This document shows positions 21,086 to 31,690 of a stretch of 64,000 bases of DNA, in pieces (within the stretch, counting starts at the first letter, position 1; the number at the start of each line of letters is the position of its first letter). A program made the position numbers and the translations under genes. The notes beneath the pieces are model-generated. The model was not told where the DNA came from, searched no databases, and saw nothing but the letters and a program-made list of their open reading frames with translations. Location of the stretch: NCBI GenBank assembly GCA_037783415.1, contig JAZGTN010000008.1, positions 186,001 through 250,000 on the forward strand, read 5' to 3'. Source of the stretch: Leptasterias polaris. Lineage: Eukaryota > Echinodermata > Asteroidea > Forcipulatida > Asteriidae.

Positions 21086-21396
21086 GGCCTCAACAAAATT
21101 TAAGTAAATAAAAAGGAAAAAGATTATGTTTTAAAACTTTTATTTCATATAAATCAGATAATGAAGTAAAAAGTGGCAGTTGGATACGGAAATTTTTCTG
21201 TTACACAGATTTCTTACTTTATAAAAATAATAAAATGTGTAAATAATAATATTGTAAATAAATAAATATAAACAAACATCTGCCCGTGCCAAAATACTTT
21301 CATTCAGTCACACACACAGACACAGTCATGCATGATGGTTTCCTTTGCATTTGATGCTGGTCACTTTTTTAAACTCTCTTGCACTTGGATGGAGGT

Positions 21397-21512
21397 TAGA
21401 CCCAGTAACTGGGGCGCTGTACTCCTTTTTTAAAATTTTGACATCATCGGTCGTACGACCGATGATGTCAAAATTTAAAAAAAGGAGTACAGCGCCCCAG
21501 TTACTGGGTCTA
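21397..21512. repeat. Near-perfect 116-bp palindrome
   Basis: The 58-nt arms (21397-21454 and 21455-21512) meet at CGTACG with no loop. I count a single mismatch, inside the T/A run. Arms run TAGACCCAGTAACTGGGG... to the centre and back. The copied sides are almost identical, so the structure is young or is maintained. It lies upstream of LSM10. Confidence 0.92.
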
Positions 21513-21804
21513 GATGGAGGTATGCACTTTAGTGTTCCCCTTGATTGAATCATTGAATGCATGATTTCTGACAATAAAAACCCCCAGAATCCTTTCTAAT
21601 CTTCACTTTTAAAATGTTAAGACCTACCTTCAAAATTGTGAGACAACTTTACCAAACGATTGCTGCGGACAAGCCTTGATCTGATGTGTACACACCTGGC
21701 ACGATATTGAATGATGAAATAATCATGCAATCATCACGTACATAGCGCCGAAGTTTGAGTGTTCGTCAAACACCGCAAATGGCCGTCAATCTAAGTCACA
21801 ACCT

Positions 21805-22059
21805 CCCAACTTTAGAATTGTCCCAACTGTAGTTCCAACTTGAGTGTAACAGTTTTGGTTACATGCATAAGAATGTGTATGTGTATCACAAATTGGGAAG
21901 CAGAGAGAAATTTGAGAGGATCAAAAATCACTAACTCCATGGTTTAGAAGCCAAACTTTATTGTGATTATCTTTGTCCCATAGTTGGCCCGTCCAAACTG
22001 TAAAGCTCAAAGTGGGACCGGTCCCAACTACAGCTAGTTGGGACAATTCTAAAGTTGGG
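21805..22059. mobile_element. MITE with perfect 24-bp terminal inverted repeats
   Basis: The left end at 21805-21828 (CCCAACTTTAGAATTGTCCC then AACT) is exactly inverted at 22036-22059. The 255-bp body has no ORF. It lies a few hundred bases upstream of the putative LSM10 first exon, so it could affect that promoter. A purine-pyrimidine CGCGCGCGCG run follows at 22081-22092. Confidence 0.88.
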
Positions 22060-22955
22060 CCGAAAAAACTCATTGCCTTTGCGCGCGCGCGCTCGTTGTT
22101 GTCGAGTCTTACTCAACAAGTACAACCCATGTCCACGTGCTTATCATCAACGATCACAATTTGTTGTCAACCAACACAATAGTGTGGCAACTGTACATGT
22201 ACATGTGTAAGTTAGCTGATACGAAACCCTTTCATTCACACTGTTTCTGGTTTCAAGTAATCTGTGTACAGTATTTCTTCATGGCTTCTACATTCATTAT
22301 ACGAAGTGTAAGCTGATGGTAAGCATTTTTTGTATAATTTTTAGTACTATTTTATTTGAATTTGGTTTATTTTTATGTAATAGTAATACTGGAAACTGGA
22401 ATTGGAAATTGTACAGAGTACTGCCTTGCAATGCAATGCTGACGATCTTTTTTTCTGTTATCAAATAATAGATAGTATGTGGCCAAGCATGGAGGAAGGA
22501 AAATCCAGTTCAAACTCCCCACAAATTCTTTGAACTTGTGTTAAAGGGTGTGTACAACATTGGTAAGATTGAAAATATAAATGTTTACAGATTTGCGCAT
22601 AAAATACATGGTACACTAATTAATTATATTAGATGGTCATGATGGAAAACTTCCCTTGAAATAGTTTTGCTAGAAATGCATAGTCTTTAGGAAATGAATA
22701 AAACAATTACCCGGTAGTCTTAATTACCACGCGTGATAAAATCCGATGTTTGAAAACAGTGAAACATATAATAATGGGGTTTTTCACTGTTTTCTATAAT
22801 ATGTTGGGTTACATCAAGTGTGGATACTGGTCTTGGACAATTACCAATGTTGTACATTAGCTTTAAATTGTTCAGTTCTTTAATTGAGATGATGTTCTCA
22901 CTGCTTCTTCATTTACTTTAGCTTTGATCGTGACTTTCTACATTCTTCTCCTTAG

Positions 22956-23051
22956 GTCCTGGCTTTGTTTGTGAGGACTTGTTCAGTCTACCTCCATCAT
23001 GTCATTGGATTTACACCTGTAATCTGCAAACGTCAAATGGAGTGAAATAAC
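22956..23051 (+). other. LSM10: LSM10 5'-UTR exon start, with candidate upstream exon
   Basis: A pyrimidine-rich CTTCTCCTTAG acceptor ends at 22955, so the coding exon probably begins at 22956 and includes 96 nt of UTR before the ATG. A plausible partner donor is ATG|GTAAGCAT at 22318/22319. That would put a non-coding first exon at about 22230-22318, near the expected transcription start. Splice-signal inference only. Confidence 0.5.
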
Positions 23052-23468
23052 ATGCTGTCAATACGAGAAAAATTCAAAGCTGGTAACTCACTCACCTGCC
23101 TACTTCATGCACTCATCGGTCGAGTCACCACCGTGGAACTACGCAATGAAAGCTTCGCCGAGGGGCGAATAGTTAATGTGGATGGGTTCATGAATGTTCA
23201 AATGACCGACGTTTGCTTCACGTCCCAAAATGGCACAAACTCCAAAATGGATCACTTCTTTATACAAGGACAACAGATCCGATATGTGCAGATCCCCGAT
23301 GAGGTGAACATTGTGAGTGCAATGCAACATGAAGTAGCAATGATGGGCTTTGGAGATTTTGGTCGAGGAAGGGGAAGGGGTCGTGGAAGGAGTAGGGGTC
23401 GTGGAAGAGGCAGAGGTCAAGAAAAACGCACTTTCAAGCCAGCAACAATAAGAACTGAGCAGTCCTGA
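23052..23468 (+). CDS. LSM10: U7 snRNA-associated Sm-like protein LSm10
   Basis: A 138-residue protein encoded in one exon. Residues ~14-85 form an Sm fold: Sm1 has LLHALIGRVTTVELRNES and GRIVNVDGFMN, and Sm2 has FFIQGQQIRYVQIPD followed by EVNI. These features match the LSM10 family (GRVTTV.LR.ES, IRYV.IPD.VNI) better than SmD1. LSm10 replaces SmD1 in the U7 snRNP, which cleaves replication-dependent histone pre-mRNA 3' ends in the nucleus. The tail from ~105 is a Gly-Arg repeat (GRGRGRGRGRSRGRGRGRG) like that of SmD1, which I do not recall in vertebrate LSM10. An AATAAA lies at 23482, only 14 nt after the stop, and is a candidate poly(A) signal. It is divergent from YARS1 and convergent with B3GALNT2. 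Confidence 0.93.
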   Translation: MLSIREKFKAGNSLTCLLHALIGRVTTVELRNESFAEGRIVNVDGFMNVQMTDVCFTSQNGTNSKMDHFFIQGQQIRYVQIPDEVNIVSAMQHEVAMMGFGDFGRGRGRGRGRSRGRGRGRGQEKRTFKPATIRTEQS

Positions 23469-25116
23469 GATTCAACAGAGAAATAAATCATGTGTACCCT
23501 CTTCTTAGTTGCGATTATCGCATCTAGTACCTCCTCTTCTGTTTTTTGTGCCAATTTAGAAAACTGCAAAAAATTGTTATTGGCCTGATCTTTTCAACCC
23601 TAGCAAATCTTTTGTGTTTCTAACCTCTTATTGTTAAACCAGCCCCCCCCCCCCCACTTTCTATCTCCTTCTTCATTGTTCACCCCTTCATTTCTTTCCA
23701 CTAGACTGCTTCTGTTACACCTGTTTATGTGTGTTGTGTTGTCATTTAGTCTTTGACATTCCATGACAGCATACATTTGGCTAAAAAATATATGCTGCCA
23801 TGGAATGTTAATCCAGTGAGATTAGTAGCTTCTTGCAGATAAGAATTGAATTATGGAACTGTAAAAAAATATCCACCCTAGAAACAGACCTTCATTTCCA
23901 GGATGTCACTGTAGTATTAATACGGTAGTGACTGAAAGGCCTCCAGGGCTGTATAAGAATAATTGCATCAGGGATAAAACATAAACATAAATTCCTTATC
24001 CCTGAATTGATGCAATCATTTCATTAATTAAACAATTATTTCAAGGCAGATATTTGTGCTGAAATTGAGCAAAGGACACAATTGTTTTGACAGGTTGTTG
24101 AACTACATGTAAATGTATTTTAAAACTAGCTTATTCATCGAAAAATTAATCTTTATGTAGTCTGGGTTCCAAGACGCTCCTAATGTATTGGACAAGAAAA
24201 TAAATCATTGTTGACAGAGGGAGCCATAATTCCAACCACTATCAGATGACAGAGCACCATAATTTATTTGAATAATACAACAGGAGCGTCTTGGGATCGG
24301 GTTTATTTTTGAGTGCAGTTCGGGGAAGGGGGGGGGGGGGTGAAGTAAAAGTCAAAACTTGTCAATAATGTACCGTACTCGTAGAGACTAATGAATTAAA
24401 CCACAGATATTTAATTCAAATTTGTAAAATTTACTTGATTTGTCATAAGTAAATGGAATTTGCTTTTTGTTAGGGTTTGGTTTGGACTGGTTTATAAGAA
24501 CTAAACATCCAATCATTGATGTTTAAAGGTATTATACAGGATTGGCAGAGCTGACAAAATAATCACAGACAGTGTTCATGTTTTGTGTAATCAACCACAT
24601 ACATGAAATAACAAACCTGTGAAAATTTGAGCTCAATTGGTCATCGAGGTCACGAGAAAATAGTGAAAAGAGACCTTATGTGTTTTCTGTTTTTCAAACA
24701 TCGAGTTTATTAATATTATCGCGCGCGATCAAAACTATTGTTTTACTCATTTCTCAGAAACGATAGCATTTTAGGCAGAAATATTTTAAGGAACCCTTTC
24801 TACCATTACTTACTTTAAATCATGTAAGTTATGTGTGAATCTGTGAACATTTGTGTTTTTCGATCTTACCAATAGTGTACAGGGCCTTTAAGTATGGACA
24901 ATGACCAGCACATTACAAAAATAAATCATTCAACACAAAATTACACGGAGGCCATGTTGACCCTGGTCTTGGCCTTGGTGCCCTTTGCAAAATGAAAATC
25001 GATGGCCTTGACCTTATAAAGATGAAAAACCAGGCCTACATTTATAGGTCTGAGGAGGAAAATGCTTTGTTTAGTTTGCCCTAGTTTTCTTCAAAACAAA
25101 GTTGTGTGAGATCGAT
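23469..25116. other. Convergent 3' region of LSM10 and B3GALNT2
   Basis: No gene seen. It holds a C-run at about 23642-23656, a G-run at about 24329-24341, an imperfect MITE at 24523-24891, and a dispersed repeat at about 24960-25060 ('ggccttggtgccctttgcaaaatgaaaat'). The last belongs to a family also seen at 19780-19880, 32485-32590, 35295-35390, 37067-37145 and 46635-46745. Confidence 0.6.
24523..24891. mobile_element. MITE (TTAAAGG-ended, echinoderm-type family)
   Basis: The left end TTAAAGGTATTATACAGGAT and the right end (CCAATAGTGTACAGGGCCTTTAA) are imperfect inverted repeats. The interior has CAAACCTGTGAAAATTTGAGCTCAATTGG split across 24615-24645. I remember this as frequent in sea star genomes, but that is memory, not a search. 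A partial copy lies at 48225-48330. Confidence 0.65.
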
Positions 25117-26646
25117 TCAAGTGTTTTGAGTGTAGTCATTATGGCAACCACATGGGTCCTTGCACTGTATCCAGTTGTTCCAAACCGCCTTCAGCTGTTC
25201 AGGCGATTGTTCTGGTAACACAATTACATCTTGATGACATACAGCGTCACAAGCCCATCTCCTGTCATGTACATAGGAAGGTAAAATAGACGCAAGCCAA
25301 ATTCCGATTGATACATCTTCCCCTTGGTATGTATGTAACACTTTTGAGTTGTTTACTATCCACTGAACTAAGTCACGAGTCAAAAGATTGCCCGACCCAC
25401 AAGCAAAGGCTGGGTACACTGGAGCTGGATAGTCGTGCTCGGCCCATTTACCGAGGAGGTCTAAGGGCCAATTAGTTCGAAAACTTCCCCACCATGAGCG
25501 GCTTCTTGCTGCAATAGCTCCGTCTTGTAAGGTAGCCATGATGTTATCGATGTTCATGAAACAGTCGTCATCCGTTTTGATAATGAATTTTGCAGCAGAA
25601 TTGCTTATGACCCAGTGGTAAAACTGAAGCATTTTATTTGGAATGTTTCGATAAACGTCGACTTGGTCCACCATAAGGTGGTCACCAAAATGCAGCTGTT
25701 CATCATGGAGAGATTGCATCTCTTTCTTATTGCTTTCAAACAGAAGTTCCTCAGCTTGAAATTTAGAAGCCATTAATGTCTCCAGTTCTTTAAGCTGGTA
25801 TAGTTCAAATATAAAATTTCCAGGAAAAAAATTAAAGTTGGGAAACTTTATCTCCTCTGGAAAGTTGTCAGTCTTAGCACATCGTTGAAATGGTCTAATC
25901 GACAAAATGTTGGCATTATTGGGCATGAAAGTATTAGCACCAACTCCTAAAAGTGTCGGATTGTCTTGGTGAATGGGCCCGACAACAATTGTCCCATGAA
26001 AGTCTTTAGGAAAGAGGTATTCCTCCACATTTTGAAACCTAATGCTGTCCTGCAGCATACCTGGGTCATGTGTAGAGAAATTAATCTGAATAATCGGCTC
26101 TTTGCTCCAAGTATCATAGAGTGTGACAGTGCATTTCTCCTGATACAACGGCACCACGCTATGTAAACCAAGTTTCTTTATAACAACTGGGTAATTCATA
26201 GTAAAGTCACGGCCATAGTACTCTGCATCTAAGAACTTCTCCGAACCCTTACGACTTGTCTTTGCTGACACTGTGAGGTTAAAAGCAACCATCTCCGAGG
26301 CTATGTCCATTGCACTGGTGTTGAGTGCTATAGATCTGCAAGAATACGAGTCTTCAAGAAACTCCGGGGGGACTTTGCAACTCTCATTTCCAATGATGAA
26401 TTTAACAATAAGTTGGTCCCTAAGCTGAGTGTGGTTAGCGATGTATCCTGCCCATGTTTCTCTTATGGCTTGCCGTTGAGCGGTGTTTCCTCTTGCAGAC
26501 AACACCCCGATAACTATGCTATGCTGCGACACTGTAGCTGCATCCTCTTCCACTTCTATAGCGGGGAAGCAAACGTAAATATTGTGATACAGAACTGCCG
26601 TCAAAGCGGCAGCTATCACACAAATAACCACTGAATATTTACACAT
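25117..26646 (-). CDS. B3GALNT2: UDP-GalNAc:beta-1,3-N-acetylgalactosaminyltransferase 2 (GT31)
   Basis: A 509-residue type II membrane enzyme in one uninterrupted exon. I chose the Met at 26646 (MCKYSVV...) over the in-frame Met at 26751. It puts a signal-anchor helix at residues ~5-27 and gives a length close to the ~500 I recall for human B3GALNT2. GT31 marks: VIGVLSARGN...RQAIRETW near residues 45-66, KFIIGNESC, the donor/metal site KTDDDCF (DDD at 359-361), YPAFACGSGNLL, TYQGEDVSIGIW (GEDV at ~442-445), and a C-terminal C..PC.C cluster. In vertebrates it acts in the ER/Golgi, adding GalNAc to GlcNAc on O-mannosyl core M3 of alpha-dystroglycan. The long insert between the N-terminal and DDD halves is also typical of B3GALNT2. 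Vertebrate genes are multi-exon; this one is not. Confidence 0.93.
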   Translation of the reverse strand: MCKYSVVICVIAAALTAVLYHNIYVCFPAIEVEEDAATVSQHSIVIGVLSARGNTAQRQAIRETWAGYIANHTQLRDQLIVKFIIGNESCKVPPEFLEDSYSCRSIALNTSAMDIASEMVAFNLTVSAKTSRKGSEKFLDAEYYGRDFTMNYPVVIKKLGLHSVVPLYQEKCTVTLYDTWSKEPIIQINFSTHDPGMLQDSIRFQNVEEYLFPKDFHGTIVVGPIHQDNPTLLGVGANTFMPNNANILSIRPFQRCAKTDNFPEEIKFPNFNFFPGNFIFELYQLKELETLMASKFQAEELLFESNKKEMQSLHDEQLHFGDHLMVDQVDVYRNIPNKMLQFYHWVISNSAAKFIIKTDDDCFMNIDNIMATLQDGAIAARSRSWWGSFRTNWPLDLLGKWAEHDYPAPVYPAFACGSGNLLTRDLVQWIVNNSKVLHTYQGEDVSIGIWLASILPSYVHDRRWACDAVCHQDVIVLPEQSPEQLKAVWNNWIQCKDPCGCHNDYTQNT

Positions 26647-26943
26647 TCTAATATTAATCGACTGTAAATAAAGAGTGTGGCATACAGCGCATTTTCTCGA
26701 CAAGCAGTTAAAAGTTATATAACTTATAAGTAAACCATCAATCCTGTACACTGTTGTTTTTCTTGCTGAGGTACACTAACTACAGACAGCTGGATAACCA
26801 ACCCATGGGCGCCGCCATGATTGTTGACATTTTGCTAACAAGGGAGGGCGCTATATATATTTTTTTTCTCTCTCTCAATCTCCATCCATCACTATAACTG
26901 CATGCACACTAACAATTAATTGTTTGCACCCGGCGGTGTGGAC

Positions 26944-27084
26944 GGAGATTCTGTCCCCCCGGAGATTCTGTGCCCCCATTATGGAGAACTGTGTACAAAC
27001 TGCTTTTGATAGCGCCCTCTTTTGAATCATCCTCCTCCAGACCACGTAATTTCCCATTAGGGGGACAGAATCTCCGGGGGACAG
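26944..27084. repeat. Inverted repeat upstream of B3GALNT2
   Basis: GGAGATTCTGTCCCCCCGGA (from 26944) is mirrored by GGGGGACAGAATCTCC and GGGGGACAG at 27059-27084. The spacer includes 'tagcgccctc'. It lies 300 bases beyond the B3GALNT2 start and may be a small foldback element in its promoter region. Confidence 0.7.
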
Positions 27085-30000
27085 ATTTCCCTATGACACC
27101 GGCCGTGTTAGAGGGCGTGTGGTCGATTTTTATTTCAAAACAATCAATTTTGAGTCATTGTGCAAATCTACTGTTTTATGAAGAGATTACTGTACTTTTA
27201 AAAGCTTTTGATTATTAGAAAAGTATGGGCACATCTTTCACAAACATTATTATTTTTTTTTAATTAAAAAAATTAATTCCCGATGAGTCTTGCCTCCAAG
27301 AAAATATACTTGTTGAATGGTCAATTAGGTGTGACCATTAATGTAAAGGAAATGACATTGTGTCTGTACACAATATTGTTTGCAATTGACATCAATTGTT
27401 GGAACTTGCAGTTTTGTTTTGGTAAAACTAAAGTCACAAAATATTAAATGATGTTGACGCGTAGTACTATTTTCCCCAGTTTAGCCTACGATATTAAACC
27501 TGATTTTTTCGGCCTAAACTGAATAAGTAGTAAGGTTTATTTCCGGTTTTTTTCCAAGATTAGTTCAAGCGACCTCCATGGTTCAAGGCAATAGAGATTT
27601 TTCAAACCAGTACGCTCTAGTTTGAATAATCAAAAAGTTTGGACCTCTCTGCCCGCCACCCGCGGTTTTTTGGGGTTGTGGGTGGGGGCTGTGTGATGCC
27701 TCTCTAAGCTTTACATTGAAAAAGTTATCCATAAAAGTACTATAGCGCCCTCAATCGGAAATACATAGACAACAACCGAAATGGCGACTTGTCTTGTCGT
27801 CAGAGTCAGATGACATTGGCAGATTGACACGTTCACTGCACAGTGGTACCCTCAATATTTCTTTGATATTGAAGCGAATTTCTTTTCAATCTTCATGTAA
27901 GGACACCCACCTTCAAGTAACAGTAACAGTGAGTATGTAATGATTTGGAACCTTATGTTGTACTTTTATTATTATAATTTTTTTGCTAACTCCGAAAACT
28001 GTTGTGCCACTCTTTTCTGTGTACTGACTCTGAGTTGACACTGACAGCCTTTTTTGTATGCTAAAGTGCAAGTGGCTAGTCTGGAATTTTATATTGGAGA
28101 GGGCAAGGCAAGTTAGTTTCATTTCGCAAGCTAAAAAAGGGCGCTTTTGTTTGAAAGTATAAGGGAAACTTCTGACTTGGCCAAAACAACAGGCAACATA
28201 CATGACAGGAGTCTGTGCAGTGCAGTGTGTGCTGTGGCCTCCATCCATTCCAATCCATGTAATTTTAAATTCCAGGAATCCAGGTCTGCAAGTGCAAGCA
28301 ACCCAACTGTCGGTCAATTTGTCATAATAAAAATAGCCCAATGCAAAAGCCCTGGCTGGATGAAGGTAAAATCAAAATAAAAAGTTTGTGTTATAACTTA
28401 CACTATGTCAGTAACAAAACTTGGTGTAGTCTGACTCTGAGTAACTGGACCCAACAATGCTTTTCTAGCACTATTATATTTTTAGATATTCGGGTGTAAA
28501 ACTGTAATGCATGCTCATGTGTTTGTTTGTCCTGTGTTACATTATAATAAAATAAACGCATTGAAGGAAACCAGTCGTGTCACAAAGTCGCCCCCTGCTG
28601 CAAACTTTCCCCCTCAAAGTCGCCTCATCCACGTACTTTAATTTATTCAGGCTAAAATAAGTTTTAAAAAAACAAAAAACCAAAAAACGGATTTGGTAAT
28701 TTGTTAATGCTATTCAATTTTATTTGTTTGCATTTTGTTAAGAAATTGTAATACTTGGTTCTTAACTGGATCACTGAATGTCTTTTTAATTATTTAAAGT
28801 TTCACATGAGCTGATGCATTGTAATTGCTTTGTTTGAGCATGAAAATAACTTTCTCACTTTATTTTTTTTCCGATAATTGTTTTTAAAAATTAACTTGTG
28901 CTATTTAGATTTCATATTTGTTTATTGTAACAAAGAAATAAAGTAACAACTTTTTTTTTAAGGAAAAGAAAATTATTGTAGATTTAATACAGTTCTGAAT
29001 TGTTACATAAATTTAAACACAGGGTGCCAGGAATAAATGACATAAATCATTGTAAATGATGAACTGTAGTACAAATACTCAAAAAGCTGCATCAAAAAAG
29101 AGTCAGTTGAGGGTGGGGTTGACTTAGCGAGGGGGCAACTTTGTAGAGGGCAACTTTACTTGGAGGTGACCTTGCTACGGGGGGGGGGGGGGGGGGGGGA
29201 TGACTGGCATTCTGTATAAATGCCCTACATGTACATGATTCCAAACTCCAAAACAGGGATTGAATAAAAAAAGAATCTGCTCCAAAATCCACCAAAGACC
29301 TTTAAAATCTGATGTTTCGATAATTGTTTAAACTCACCGGTAAGCAGGAGATTTTGCCGGTAACTGTAGAGGTACGACTTTGTCAGATCTATGTTTCTCA
29401 AAAAACAGAGAGATATATTTGGCTCAATCTGAACTGATGTCCAAAGTGGACAGCATGAGACTTCGACGGAATAGCACAATCTACAGATCGTGCATGATTT
29501 TGCCCAATCCGCATAGCGCAATCTGCAGATTGTGTGAATCAGTTGATTCAAACAGTAGATCTGTAGATTTGCAGATTCGTAAATAATTTAACATTTTGGC
29601 CCAATAAGCCATCAAGTGGTGAGGTCATGCCACACCTTCATGTTCCCACGGATTGGCACTTGTGGGATCCTGACAACAATGGAACAATGGACCCCACAAG
29701 GTCATTTCAATAGGAACAATTGGACCCCACAAGGGAATTCTTCAGAAAAGGGAATAATAGAACAACAATAGCAGTACCCCACAAACCGGATCTGTATGGG
29801 TGGGTGTGCTTGTATGGTCAATCAGTGCCACACACTACCACACACTACCACTGCATAAATTGACAAAGGTTGAGAACCTTATCTCTTCCAACAGTGGTTC
29901 TAATTTCAATTGAGCACAGCTTGTGGCTTCTCCAGCTTACCACTCTCATTGTCTTGAAGTACTTGGGGGCAAGGGCTCTACTCTAGATAAGATCAGCATT

Positions 30001-31387
30001 TGTGTGCCTCAAAATAACACTGTTGTGGCCTAGACAGGTGGGTTGGTTTTCTCCAGAAACACACTGATAGTAGGAGGGTTAATAACATAAAATTTGCATA
30101 TGTACCTGTAGATAAGATAATTTGCATCTAATTGTATGCATCTGAGGCATTATGTAGGCCTAACTAACAAAAGGAAAGATGACTTCCCATTTTAATTTAT
30201 GTCAACTTCTTGTCCAGCTTCTACTTCCGAGATGCGTACATGTAGTAAGGACATGACAGAATGCCATTCAAATAATCAATTCACTAATACATGGAACAGG
30301 AGATCACATGGCAATGTTTAAATGTGCGATATAAACACGATTAGCCATGTTTGTTTAAACATGACCTGACCTTATTGAGTAAAAAGACAGCGCTATGTTC
30401 AAATGTTGACTTTGAGTCTGATAAACATCTTTCAATTGTGTTGAGTATTGAAGTACACTTGCCCATAAGACAAATCTTCTCCGAGTGTTGTTAAAATAAA
30501 AACAGTTTAGTCATGTTAATTTGTTAGTACAGTCTTTTCTTCTTTTAATTCTGGTCTTGTTAAAAGATTTCTGGTCCAGTAAAAATGCCGAGCTTATGTA
30601 CTAGCCCTCTGGTCTTGTGTGAGTTTTCACCCAGATTCAAGCCCTGCTAATTATATACATGTAGGAGGATACGAGCGACAACAATTTATGGAATTGCATT
30701 TTCACAGGTTTCCTTTCTCTGGTTCAAGCATAATTTTGTAATTGTTGGTTCAATTTGGCTGCCGGTGCTGCACACCCCAAAGGAGTTGACATGTTTTAGG
30801 ACTGCTTAAATGACCCAATGAACAGGGATGTAGTGATGGGCTTATACAAATAATACTATTTCATCTTTTATTACGTAGTGCCCTTAACCCAAACAGGGTC
30901 CTAAGGCACTTTACAAACATAAAAATACCAAGACAAGGAAAATGAAACCAAGCATGCCAAAAGCCAAGGAAGCCTGCCCACAAGGGCGCCATTTGAATGA
31001 AGAGCAACCAACTGAGAAAAGTATTGCATTACATTGTATACAACAGGGATGCCAGTTTTCCGGCTATTGCCGGAATTCCGGCTTTTTCAAATTTTCCCAA
31101 CAATTTTCCGGCGCTCTGTATTTCATCTGGCCGGAGAAAATATATTTTATTGAAAACAGATTTCCAGCGCTCGTTTGGAGCGACTCGTGTTTAATGATAA
31201 TATAATTTGAAAGCGCCCTCAAGCGTTCGTACATGTATTGTAAATGCCGGAAGTATTGAGCGAAGACTAGACTTTTCTGTCGAATGTGTCCGTGTTGCTG
31301 TATGGCCCTATAAAATGCAGCAGACGTGATCTTTACAGTACACTTTTGTGACGCCATTTGCTGCGTACGATGTACGATTCTATCTAA

Positions 31388-31690
31388 GGCATGTTGTGGC
31401 CGAGCGGTCTAAGAGCACCGGACTCAAGCTCTGTTGTTTTCGATCAGCAGAGTGTGGGTTTGAGTCCCAGTCGTGGCACTTGTGTCCTTTAAGATAGCAA
31501 GATACTTGACCATAATTGCTTTGTTCTTTGGATGGGACAGTAAGTCGTGGATGTACATGTACAGTAGGTCCTGTTTACTAAGATTTGTAGTGCGGGTCAA
31601 AGAACCCAGAACACTTACATTATGTATCCTGGAAGAGTAAGGGTTAACCTCTGTGTTTCTGGTTCACATAATGTAGCAAGCACCCTTGCT
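31388..31690 (+). mobile_element. tRNA-derived SINE (best-preserved head)
   Basis: The head reads GTTGTGGCCGAGCGGTCTAA, a Leu/Ser-type tRNA A-box. CGGACTCAAGCTC follows, then GATCAGCAGAGTGTGGGTTT with a GTTTGAGTCCC B-box. The body has 'cttgtgtccttt', 'ataattgctttgttctttgg', 'gggac' and 'caaagaacccagaacac'. Partial sense copies lie at 33825-34030 and 45005-45190. Confidence 0.75.

Noticed and set aside
23052..23468. SmD1 identity because of the Gly-Arg tail
   Set aside because: The Sm1 and Sm2 motifs (GRVTTVELRNES, IRYVQIPDEVNI) fit LSM10, not SmD1.
26647..26751. Upstream Met of B3GALNT2 as the start
   Set aside because: It would add 35 residues before the signal anchor and exceed the family length; the Met at 26646 gives a normal type II topology.
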